Below are positions 1 to 5,427 of a stretch of 12,018 nucleotides of DNA, piece after piece. Position 1 is the stretch's first letter, and every line of letters starts with the position of its first letter. A program made the position numbers and the translations under genes. The DNA is taken from the NCBI GenBank assembly GCA_964541215.1, contig CAZIPP010000046.1, positions 1 to 12,018 of the forward strand, in the 5' to 3' direction. The stretch is from SIG469 sp964541215. Its GTDB lineage: Bacteria > Bacillota > Clostridia > Oscillospirales > Oscillospiraceae. The notes beneath the pieces are model-generated. The model had not been told where the DNA came from and did not search any database. It saw only the letters and a list, made by a program, of their open reading frames with translations.

Positions 1-1
1 T

Positions 2-208
2 TTAATTCGTCCGTTCGGACGGATCAAATCCATCAAAGAATGTTACGAAACAGAATACTGGCTGGAACTTATTTTTGACAAATTCGTAATGACCGGATAC
101 CGTTTTGATATGACTGCTTACAAATATCTCAAGGATGTTTCAGATGTCGGATCACACTTTCAGGACATTACAGATTATGTTATTGACACTTTAAAGCTTC
201 TAATATAA
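2..208 (+). CDS. Four-helix-bundle (S23-type) protein, C-terminal part
   Basis: An open frame enters from the left edge and ends at TAA 206-208, giving 68 residues with no start inside the window. The segment IKECYETEYWLELI matches the conserved third-helix region of the four helix bundle family, whose founding members are encoded by intervening sequences in 23S rRNA genes (usually about 115-130 residues). The family has no firmly established biochemical role. The remaining part (FDMTAYKYLKDV onward) is helical in character and fits the last helix, though it diverges from typical members. The true start lies upstream of the window. The Nudix gene follows 71 bp later on the same strand. The family call rests on one short motif and is moderate. 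Confidence 0.55.
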   Translation, partial: LIRPFGRIKSIKECYETEYWLELIFDKFVMTGYRFDMTAYKYLKDVSDVGSHFQDITDYVIDTLKLLI

Positions 209-279
209 GCTGAGCAACACCGCTAATGCTTCATTGACGCAACCAGCAAGTTTCTCACCCCAAAGGAGAACGACATATA

Positions 280-699
280 ATGAAAAAAGAAAAATCCTGC
301 GGAGCGGTCGTGTTCACCCGGGAACACGGCGATATCAGATTCGTTATCATAAAAAACGTTCTGGGATACTACGGATTCCCCAAGGGGCATATGGAAAAAG
401 GCGAGACCGAGCAGGATACCGCCCTCAGGGAGATCAAAGAAGAGACCGGTCTGTCTGTCACTTTGCTGCCGGACTTCAGAACGACCGACTCTCACCCACT
501 TACCAGAGAAGGTCGTCCGCACATCATAAAGGATATCATTTATTTCCTCGCTGAATACCATGGTCAGCAGCCTTCATCGCAGGACAGGGAAATATCCGAG
601 ATACACCTGATGGACTATGATACCGCCATGGCAGCGTTTCAATACGAAAGTTCAAAACGGATCCTTTCCGAAGCCCGCGACCACCTTATGACCCTCTGA
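280..699 (+). CDS. Nudix hydrolase, Ap4A (bis(5'-nucleosyl)-tetraphosphatase)-like
   Basis: This 139-residue cytosolic protein has a complete Nudix box at residues 36-58: G36, five residues, E42, seven residues, R50-E51-I52, then E54-E55 and G57-L58. The glutamates bind the catalytic Mg2+. The short length, the N-terminal SCGAVVF strand, the GFPKGHME lead-in and the C-terminal EISEIHLMDYDTAM segment fit small asymmetric diadenosine-tetraphosphate hydrolases, which split Ap4A into ATP and AMP. Nudix substrate calls from sequence alone are not secure. The ATG at 280 is preceded by AAAGGAG (262-268), 11 nt away. The stop at 697-699 directly abuts the stop codon of the convergent gene at 700, with no room for a terminator between them. 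A weak promoter-like TTGACA/TATAAG pair with only a 15-nt spacer lies at 183-209. Confidence 0.9.
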   Translation: MKKEKSCGAVVFTREHGDIRFVIIKNVLGYYGFPKGHMEKGETEQDTALREIKEETGLSVTLLPDFRTTDSHPLTREGRPHIIKDIIYFLAEYHGQQPSSQDREISEIHLMDYDTAMAAFQYESSKRILSEARDHLMTL

Positions 700-1365
700 C
701 TATCTTTCCCGCTCCACCAGCACGCCCAGCTTATGCTCATCGGTCGTGGTATAGGCGCAGCCGTATATCTGTCCCTGACCTTCACGGCGATTTTTGAAAT
801 TATCATGGAACGCCCACATATGCAGGCTTTTGCAGAAGGGCTGGTAAGTCTTTGCCAGTGTCAGGATACAGCAGGTAGCGCCCTTGACACGGAGATACAC
901 GTTTTTGCCCTCCGGTATAGGAGGCGCTTTGGCGTATTTGAAAAGCTCCACATCGTAATTGTGATAATCAATGCTCTGATCATCGCAGGTAACGCAAATA
1001 TAAAGATCTTCGCCGTCTTCGTAAAACTCAAACTCCAGTCCGGCTTTGGGATCAGGCTCACCGATGGGCAGCGCCTTCATCTCTACCTCCTTGCCGTCGA
1101 GATACGCGGTAACATGAAACGCCCGATGCGGCTCCATAACGTTTTCCACAGCCTGCATAATCCAGCAGGATACGATACCTTTATAAACAACATCTTTGCC
1201 TGCGGCATCGATGTTGTTTTTTACATATTCGACCATTGCAGCCAGCCGTTCAGGGTTCCAAACGCTTATGGTGCGCACCGCGCCGTCGGGCATGGTCTCC
1301 TGCTCATACTGAATGGGGAATCCTGTTTCCAGAGTGTCCAGTTCAATTTCAAGTCTGTTGTTCAT
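700..1365 (-). CDS. Unrecognised 221-residue soluble protein with a possible internal duplication
   Basis: I do not recognise the family. The start is ATG at 1365, because AGGAG (1373-1377) lies 7 nt upstream; an in-frame ATG at 1383 lies upstream of that site and is unlikely. No signal peptide or membrane segment is visible. The protein is acidic, with several cysteines (67, 124, 127, 165, 166, 178, 203). Two segments resemble each other: residues 56-73 (GKDVVYKGIVSCWIMQAV) and 153-171 (GKNVYLRVKG then CCILTLA). Each is followed by a histidine/aromatic stretch, suggesting a duplicated alpha/beta unit. The order appears to be an N-terminal region (1-50), repeat 1, an acidic linker strand region (100-145) and repeat 2. 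The gene meets the Nudix gene tail to tail. It lies 115 bp downstream of the PepSY-like gene on the same strand, with a hairpin between them, so it is probably transcribed separately. Confidence 0.8.
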   Translation of the reverse strand: MNNRLEIELDTLETGFPIQYEQETMPDGAVRTISVWNPERLAAMVEYVKNNIDAAGKDVVYKGIVSCWIMQAVENVMEPHRAFHVTAYLDGKEVEMKALPIGEPDPKAGLEFEFYEDGEDLYICVTCDDQSIDYHNYDVELFKYAKAPPIPEGKNVYLRVKGATCCILTLAKTYQPFCKSLHMWAFHDNFKNRREGQGQIYGCAYTTTDEHKLGVLVERER

Positions 1366-1427
1366 GGTTGATCTCCTTTTCATTTTTTCTTCAGGTCTAT
1401 TTTATCACAGCCATAAAACCTAAACAA

Positions 1428-1470
1428 GCTGTCATTCCAAACATTGCGGCGCAGTGATCGGAATGACAGC
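1428..1470 (-). terminator. 43-bp nested inverted repeat, possible terminator
   Basis: GCTGTCATTCC (1428-1438) is the exact reverse complement of 1460-1470, giving an 11-bp stem. Inside it, CATTGC (1442-1447) can pair with GCAGTG (1451-1456) around a GGC loop. On the minus strand the stem is followed by TTGTTT, a weak U-tract, so it could end transcription of the PepSY-like gene. The GCTGTCAT arm also occurs in the 153-bp palindromic element at 5252-5404, so it may instead be a small dispersed repeat. Confidence 0.55.
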
Positions 1471-1480
1471 CTGTATCTTT

Positions 1481-3226
1481 TTATTTTATTGTTTCCGCAG
1501 CCACTATCTCGCCTTCGGCGGGCGCATAGGTAACTGTCACTTCGTCACCTTCATCGAGTATTACGACAGCCGGAGCGTTCCGTGCGCTGATGGTGTAATA
1601 AACATCGCTGTCCTCAAGGCGGATATAGTACACGGTATTGCCATCCACAACGGCAGAGCGTATTTCATCTACCTCACCGGTGACAGTTTCGTATTCAACG
1701 GTTACCTCAGGCTCAGAGGTGAGTTCTTCCTCATCAACGATATTGTTTTCCACCATCAGCTGATGGTATTTTTCCTGACAGGCTTCCACAGTATACTCTG
1801 TGGCAACTATCTGATACTGCTGAACATTTACCATAGCATACATCTTGACCAGCGAAGATGTATCCTTCAGCGCCATGAAATAGGTGGGCTGACCGGATAT
1901 ATTCAAAAGCAGCGGGAATGTGGCGTTGTAGTTATACTGCTGTACCGCACCCTGAGCGGAGTACATGGCAGAATACTCCTCCGCACCGGCACAGGAATAG
2001 TACCTTGCTTCCTTGGTGCGCTGGTTTACGAGGATGAAGCCCACATTGCTTTCGTCTCCGCCTACGGATGTAACACCGGTGTATACCCAAACGTCATCAT
2101 CCTGAGCGATATAGTTGTATCCATCGGTAGTAACGGTGCAGTCACGCTGACCGAACAGGGAGTTGAAAAACCCGTTTTTGTATTGTCCGTGATAGTCATA
2201 CTGCTGCATGATAAGCTCAGCGGAATATACACGGTCTACCCATGTGGGAACATCCGTAATGTCACAATAGGTAGTCTCACCGGTAACGGCGTCTACCAGC
2301 ACGGCGCCAACGATATCATCACCGCCGAAAAGACCGATGGTCTTGGTGTAGACGGAAGCCACCCAGTAGGGTCGTCCTTCCTCATCCACCTCAAAATTGA
2401 TATCGTCAAACATCATGGTGGGATACTTGAACCGCAGGTATCTGTCGATACGGCGGAAGAAAAGCTCAGAAGGAGAATATCTGATACCCTCGTCTATGCG
2501 CCGGACAGTGACTTCCTGAGTCACCATATCTATAACAACATAGGCAGGAATACCGTTTTTCTGGTTGTTGAACCACTTGAAAAAGTCGCCGTAATTCAGA
2601 TAAGTTACACGAACCGGCTTATCATTGAGATTTATCTGGGCAGAAACATTGCTGACCTCAAACTGGGATACAAGGTCAGACAGTTCACCCAGCTTTCTTG
2701 TTGCCAGAACATTGGCAGAGGTACTGTCCAGCATGGGGATCTGGTCAAAGGATATCTCTGTAACCTCTGCGGCGAAATCGCCGTTTTCAACGGTAAGCAG
2801 TTTTGAATACGCGTCCGCTCTAAGCACTACCCATCCCGCCACTGAACCGACAAGGATAGCCGCGATAAGCACAGCCACAACAATAACGGGGATCTTATAA
2901 TACTTTTTGACCCGCTCCACATAGTCATGACCAGTTCCGCGGAATCCGCTGGTTATCAGCATCACAACACTGAACACCACAAGAAGCAGGATAATAAAGC
3001 TGTAAAAGCTTCTGTCGTGGATGTTGATGGCAGGCAGGTTGAAATAGTAATACACGAATCCCACTATAGCTGTTATCAACAAGCTGAGAAGAAATCTTAC
3101 AGGCGTAGGACCCAGCGGTTTTTTTGACTCAGGCACAGGTTTTTCCGGTCGAACAGTGCCTTCAGCCTGCTGGTTAAAAGAACCGGTCTGAGGATCGAAC
3201 TGAAAACCTCCAAAGTTGATAGGCAT
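1481..3226 (-). CDS. Membrane-anchored protein with three N-terminal TM segments and PepSY-like repeats
   Basis: The product has 581 residues. A polar, proline-containing leader (1-42) precedes three hydrophobic segments at about 44-64, 74-92 and 112-135, then a roughly 445-residue soluble part that is probably extracytoplasmic. That part has repeated units in which a YWVASVYT- or VWVYTGVT-like strand is followed by a glycine turn and a V(L/I)VxxxTxE strand (about residues 285-320 and 375-410). This resembles PepSY-type domains. The last 70 residues (GEVDEI to TVTYAP) look like a small beta-barrel. Similar proteins occur in Clostridia without an assigned function. The start is ATG at 3226, because GGAGGT (3233-3238) lies 6 nt upstream. 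A GTG at 3232 touches the ribosome binding site and cannot be the start. Its nearest same-strand upstream neighbour is the DUF975 gene, 167 bp away. Confidence 0.85.
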   Translation of the reverse strand: MPINFGGFQFDPQTGSFNQQAEGTVRPEKPVPESKKPLGPTPVRFLLSLLITAIVGFVYYYFNLPAINIHDRSFYSFIILLLVVFSVVMLITSGFRGTGHDYVERVKKYYKIPVIVVAVLIAAILVGSVAGWVVLRADAYSKLLTVENGDFAAEVTEISFDQIPMLDSTSANVLATRKLGELSDLVSQFEVSNVSAQINLNDKPVRVTYLNYGDFFKWFNNQKNGIPAYVVIDMVTQEVTVRRIDEGIRYSPSELFFRRIDRYLRFKYPTMMFDDINFEVDEEGRPYWVASVYTKTIGLFGGDDIVGAVLVDAVTGETTYCDITDVPTWVDRVYSAELIMQQYDYHGQYKNGFFNSLFGQRDCTVTTDGYNYIAQDDDVWVYTGVTSVGGDESNVGFILVNQRTKEARYYSCAGAEEYSAMYSAQGAVQQYNYNATFPLLLNISGQPTYFMALKDTSSLVKMYAMVNVQQYQIVATEYTVEACQEKYHQLMVENNIVDEEELTSEPEVTVEYETVTGEVDEIRSAVVDGNTVYYIRLEDSDVYYTISARNAPAVVILDEGDEVTVTYAPAEGEIVAAETIK

Positions 3227-3294
3227 GACCACACCTCCATATGTGTTTCATATTTGTTTTATGTCGTTAAGCAGAAAATATACCGTTCGCTGTG

Positions 3295-3307
3295 TTCATA
3301 ATATGTT
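3295..3307. promoter_or_regulatory. Candidate shared regulatory motif, copy 1
   Basis: This 13-bp site is the exact reverse complement of AACATATTATGAA at 4213-4225. It has a palindromic core CATA-T-TATG. This copy lies about 70 bp upstream of the PepSY-like gene, and the other overlaps the DUF975 -35 region, so both may bind one regulator. This is inferred only from the repeat and its placement. Confidence 0.35.
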
Positions 3308-3393
3308 TGTTCCCGCAGCAGCGCGGAAAGAAATGGCGATAAATTTTATATAGTAACGGCACGAAGCAAACCGTCTGTTGTCCTTCGCCGACT

Positions 3394-4149
3394 TTACAGT
3401 ATTTCGGGTCCCTGATAGCCGCTGTCGTCATATCCGTTGTCAACGGGAGGATAACGCAGGCTCATGAGCCAGTTAAAGGCATGGGCTTTGGTGGTTTCCA
3501 TATAGGGCAGCTTCCAGATGTACAGTATTCCAAAAGTCAGATTGCACAGAAGATGCCAGCCAAAGAAGCTCCAGTCAAGTACAAACAGTTCCATTTTGTG
3601 CCCACTTGTGATCTGCTTGCTGACCTCCAGCGCCTGAGTCGCAGAAAGTCTCGGGTCGTTCATAAGCGCATAATACGCCATGGAATATCTGTAAGACGCA
3701 ACGATACCGGGTAGAACAAAAAGCATGGACCAGAGGAACACATAAACGTTTATCAGGATGGTGAGCCATATCAGCTTGCCGGTATAGCTAAGAGCTTCGG
3801 TAATATCGCCGAACCCTTTGGCACACCCTCTGGAAAGGCGCAGGCAGAAGTTGGAAAATCCCGCTCCAAGAACAGCCAACACCAGAGAACTGAGGATATT
3901 CACCATCATGACCAGTGAGTTTTTCTGAGATACCGCGCCCAGTATGCCCGAATCAAACATATCCATCAAGTCCATATCCACTGCGCTTTCAATAAATGCA
4001 GCGTCAAAAATGGAACCGCTGGAAACAGCGGTGACCACAGCGTTGATCGCCCATACAATGACAAAATATATCAACGTCATCACATAGGGCTGACACGAGC
4101 AGTCTCTTATGCACTGCTTTGAAGCTTCCTTCATACCTATCCGATTCAT
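3394..4149 (-). CDS. DUF975 family integral membrane protein
   Basis: This 251-residue protein has hydrophobic segments at about 22-42, 79-100, 125-150 and 188-214. The conserved DUF975 core is present: LPGIVASYRYSMAYYALMND (146-165), followed by the SATQALEVSKQITSGHK segment (169-185) and the final FGILYIWKLPYMETTKAHAF region. The family is common in Firmicutes membranes and has no established function. The start is ATG at 4149 with a weak AAGTGA upstream. An ATG five codons further in is possible but has no better ribosome binding site. Transcription is from a near-ideal promoter at 4186-4214, divergent from the XRE regulator gene, so control by that regulator is plausible. The C-terminal tail is short, polar and tyrosine/glycine-rich (YDDSGYQGPE). 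Confidence 0.9.
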   Translation of the reverse strand: MNRIGMKEASKQCIRDCSCQPYVMTLIYFVIVWAINAVVTAVSSGSIFDAAFIESAVDMDLMDMFDSGILGAVSQKNSLVMMVNILSSLVLAVLGAGFSNFCLRLSRGCAKGFGDITEALSYTGKLIWLTILINVYVFLWSMLFVLPGIVASYRYSMAYYALMNDPRLSATQALEVSKQITSGHKMELFVLDWSFFGWHLLCNLTFGILYIWKLPYMETTKAHAFNWLMSLRYPPVDNGYDDSGYQGPEIL

Positions 4150-4166
4150 TTGATCACTTCACAATC

Positions 4167-4181
4167 GTAAATAAAATTTAC
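4167..4181. promoter_or_regulatory. Inverted repeat at the DUF975 transcription start
   Basis: GTAAAT (4167-4172) and ATTTAC (4176-4181) are exact inverted repeats around AAA. The site lies just downstream of the -10 box of the DUF975 promoter, where a repressor would block initiation. It is AT-rich and short, so chance is possible. Confidence 0.35.
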
Positions 4182-4185
4182 TGGA

Positions 4186-4214
4186 ATTATAAAACTTTTG
4201 CTTCTGTTTGTCAA
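4186..4214 (-). promoter_or_regulatory. Consensus promoter for the DUF975 gene
   Basis: Reading the minus strand, the -35 box is TTGACA (4214-4209), the spacer is 17 nt and the -10 box is TATAAT (4191-4186). Both hexamers are perfect sigma-A consensus. Initiation near 4179 gives a leader of about 30 nt before ATG 4149. Such a strong promoter normally needs a repressor if expression is conditional. Confidence 0.85.
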
Positions 4215-4225
4215 CATATTATGAA
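4213..4225. promoter_or_regulatory. Candidate shared regulatory motif, copy 2
   Basis: AACATATTATGAA overlaps the upstream edge of the DUF975 -35 box. Its reverse complement recurs exactly at 3295-3307 upstream of the PepSY-like gene. The core CATA-T-TATG is palindromic. Confidence 0.35.
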
Positions 4226-4274
4226 GTGTCGTCACCTCCTGCCGCTAAAAAATCAACAATTTTCCCGCAAACGG

Positions 4275-4303
4275 TTGCAAATGTTAATATCGTGTGATAT
4301 TAT
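4275..4303 (+). promoter_or_regulatory. Extended -10 promoter for the XRE/TPR regulator gene
   Basis: The -35 box is TTGCAA (4275-4280), the spacer is 17 nt and the -10 box is TATTAT (4298-4303). A TG dinucleotide sits one base upstream of the -10 box (4295-4296), the extended -10 arrangement. The start codon at 4349 lies about 40 nt downstream of the expected start site. Confidence 0.75.
4285..4302. promoter_or_regulatory. Palindromic operator candidate over the XRE -10 box
   Basis: TAATATC (4285-4291) and GATATTA (4296-4302) are perfect 7-bp inverted arms around GTGT. The palindrome covers the TG and most of the -10 hexamer of the regulator's own promoter, the expected position for an autorepression site. 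That the XRE protein binds here is inference from position. Confidence 0.6.
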
Positions 4304-4348
4304 TTCAGTAATTTACAGTTACTTTCCGTGATGAATGGAGCTTCAAAT

Positions 4349-5233
4349 ATGACCCTTGGACAAAAAATCAAAGAAGCCCGGCTTGAGCGAAATATGACGC
4401 AGAAAGAAGTCGTGGGCGACTATATTACAAGAAATATGCTGTCAAAGATAGAGAACGACAGCGCCACGCCATCAGTTAAAACGCTGGAATATCTTGCCTC
4501 TGCGCTGGGGCTTCCCGCAGGCTACTTCATGTCCGACACCGGCGGCGATGAGCTTACACCCGAAGCGGTAGACAGAGCCCGCGCCGCTTACCGTGACCGC
4601 GATTATCAGACGGCTCTGGAGCTGTTGGACGGTGTGGATATCGAAGGCAGCGGATATGCCGACGAAGTCTTGCTGCTGAAATCCTACGCCGCTTACGCTC
4701 TGGCTAAAAAAAAGCTGGAAGACGGTCTGTCTTCCATGGCTCAGTCTCTGGCAGAGGACGCAGTTTACTACAATCAGAAATCAATGTACAGTTTCCCCGC
4801 GTTCAAGACCGAAGTTTTCCTCTTTATTGCGAAGTGCCGTCTTGCCATAGGCGACGGGTTTGATGAAGCCATTGCGGAATACCACGAGGCATACCGCGAT
4901 CAGGGTCTGGGCGAAATGTACCGTCTTATGATGACTGATTATTTCATCCACCTTGGCGATACCGATGCCGCCGCGGATCAGATGGAGCAGATAATGAAGA
5001 TATCTGCCGGTTTCGAGCCTGAATACTTGATGCTCAAAGCAAAACTGGAGCTGCGGCGCAGCAATTACCTTACTGCCGTCACCCAGCTCCGTCAGGCCGA
5101 GGAGCTTTCCGAAGGCAGCGGTTCCCATCAGTTCATGTCCGGTCTGTATGCCATGCTTGAAGAGTGCTACAAGGAACTGGACGACTTTAAAATGGCATAC
5201 CACTATGCCACCAAACAATTGCAGATGAAGTAA
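4349..5233 (+). CDS. XRE-family helix-turn-helix regulator with C-terminal TPR-like helical domain
   Basis: The product has 294 residues. Residues 1-60 form an XRE DNA-binding domain: MTLGQKIKEAR, MTQKEV, then the recognition region ITRNMLSKIENDSATPS and LEYLASALGLP. The rest, from about residue 70, is a chain of amphipathic helices with TPR-like spacing (ARAAYRDRDYQTALELLDGV and later ELRRSNYLTAVTQLRQAEEL). This architecture is typical of Firmicutes peptide- or protein-sensing regulators such as the Rgg/PlcR-like group, though the ligand cannot be read here. The start is ATG 4349, 8 nt after GGAG (4337-4340); it also begins exactly where the family normally begins. GTG 4328 and ATG 4331 are in frame but lie upstream of that site. 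The gene is divergent from DUF975 and has its own promoter with an overlapping palindrome. Its stop codon lies at the edge of the interrupted terminator. Confidence 0.9.
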   Translation: MTLGQKIKEARLERNMTQKEVVGDYITRNMLSKIENDSATPSVKTLEYLASALGLPAGYFMSDTGGDELTPEAVDRARAAYRDRDYQTALELLDGVDIEGSGYADEVLLLKSYAAYALAKKKLEDGLSSMAQSLAEDAVYYNQKSMYSFPAFKTEVFLFIAKCRLAIGDGFDEAIAEYHEAYRDQGLGEMYRLMMTDYFIHLGDTDAAADQMEQIMKISAGFEPEYLMLKAKLELRRSNYLTAVTQLRQAEELSEGSGSHQFMSGLYAMLEECYKELDDFKMAYHYATKQLQMK

Positions 5234-5239
5234 AAAACT

Positions 5240-5251
5240 CCCTCATCAGAG
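5240..5251 (+). repeat. Left direct repeat (probable target-site duplication)
   Basis: CCCTCATCAGAG is identical to 5405-5416. It flanks the 153-bp palindromic element. The unambiguous part is CCTCATCAGA (5241-5250 and 5406-5415). The exact duplication length is 10 to 12 bp, depending on where the element ends. Confidence 0.7.
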
Positions 5252-5404
5252 CAATGTCTTTAAGATTAGCTGTCATCTCGAACGTCAGCTCAGCTGACGG
5301 AGAGATCCCCATCTTAAAAAGGGGATTTCTCCATTGGTCAGATTTGCTGACCAGGCTTACGCTCGGTTCGAAATGACAGTTTTCTCTTAATCTTAATGGC
5401 ATTG
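5252..5404. mobile_element. 153-bp MITE-like palindromic element
   Basis: The ends are inverted repeats: the first 17 bases (CAATG, three bases, TTAAGATTA) match the reverse complement of the last 17 at 15 positions. Inside are CTGTCAT-C-T-CGAAC at 5270-5283 and its counterpart near 5367-5379. Three hairpins follow: CGTCAGCT-C-AGCTGACG (5283-5299), a 12-bp apical stem of GGAGAGATCCCC (5299-5310) with 5321-5332 containing one G-U pair, and TGGTCAG with CTGACCA (5335-5353). It carries no gene. The layout matches non-autonomous palindromic repeats dispersed in Clostridia genomes with GTCATTTCGAAC and GAGAAATCCCC blocks. A trans-acting transposase is assumed, none being present here. Confidence 0.75.
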
Positions 5405-5416
5405 CCCTCATCAGAG
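5405..5416 (+). repeat. Right direct repeat (probable target-site duplication)
   Basis: This is the second copy of CCCTCATCAGAG, immediately after the CATTG end of the palindromic element. With the left copy it frames the element and lets the pre-insertion terminator be reconstructed. Confidence 0.7.
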
Positions 5417-5427
5417 GGAGTTTTTCT

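Larger units (their letters stand above)
5232..5425. terminator. Bidirectional terminator split by an inserted palindromic element
   Basis: The left end is AAAAACTCCCTC and the right end is its exact complement GAGGGAGTTTTT. Removing the element and one copy of the direct repeat brings these arms together around loop ATCA, a perfect 12-bp-arm terminator fitting both convergent genes (XRE from the left, helD from the right). As it stands, the right copy still forms CCCTC-ATCA-GAGGG followed by AGTTTTT, so termination of the XRE transcript may survive. The left copy, read for helD, has only a very short local stem. Confidence 0.75.

Noticed and set aside
183..209. Promoter for the Nudix gene inside the end of the preceding gene
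   Set aside because: TTGACA and TATAAG are only 15 nt apart, a poor spacing. Not strong enough to list as a feature.
733..1371. Plus-strand open frame opposite the 221-residue protein
   Set aside because: No ribosome binding site. The minus-strand frame has a well-placed AGGAG and a normal residue composition.
1454..2806. Long plus-strand open frame opposite the PepSY-like gene
   Set aside because: It runs antisense to a gene with a good ribosome binding site, membrane segments and coherent repeats. Its product has no domain logic and no ribosome binding site.
3224..3232. GTG at 3232 as start of the PepSY-like gene
   Set aside because: It directly touches the GGAGGT ribosome binding site. 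ATG 3226 has the correct 6-nt spacing.
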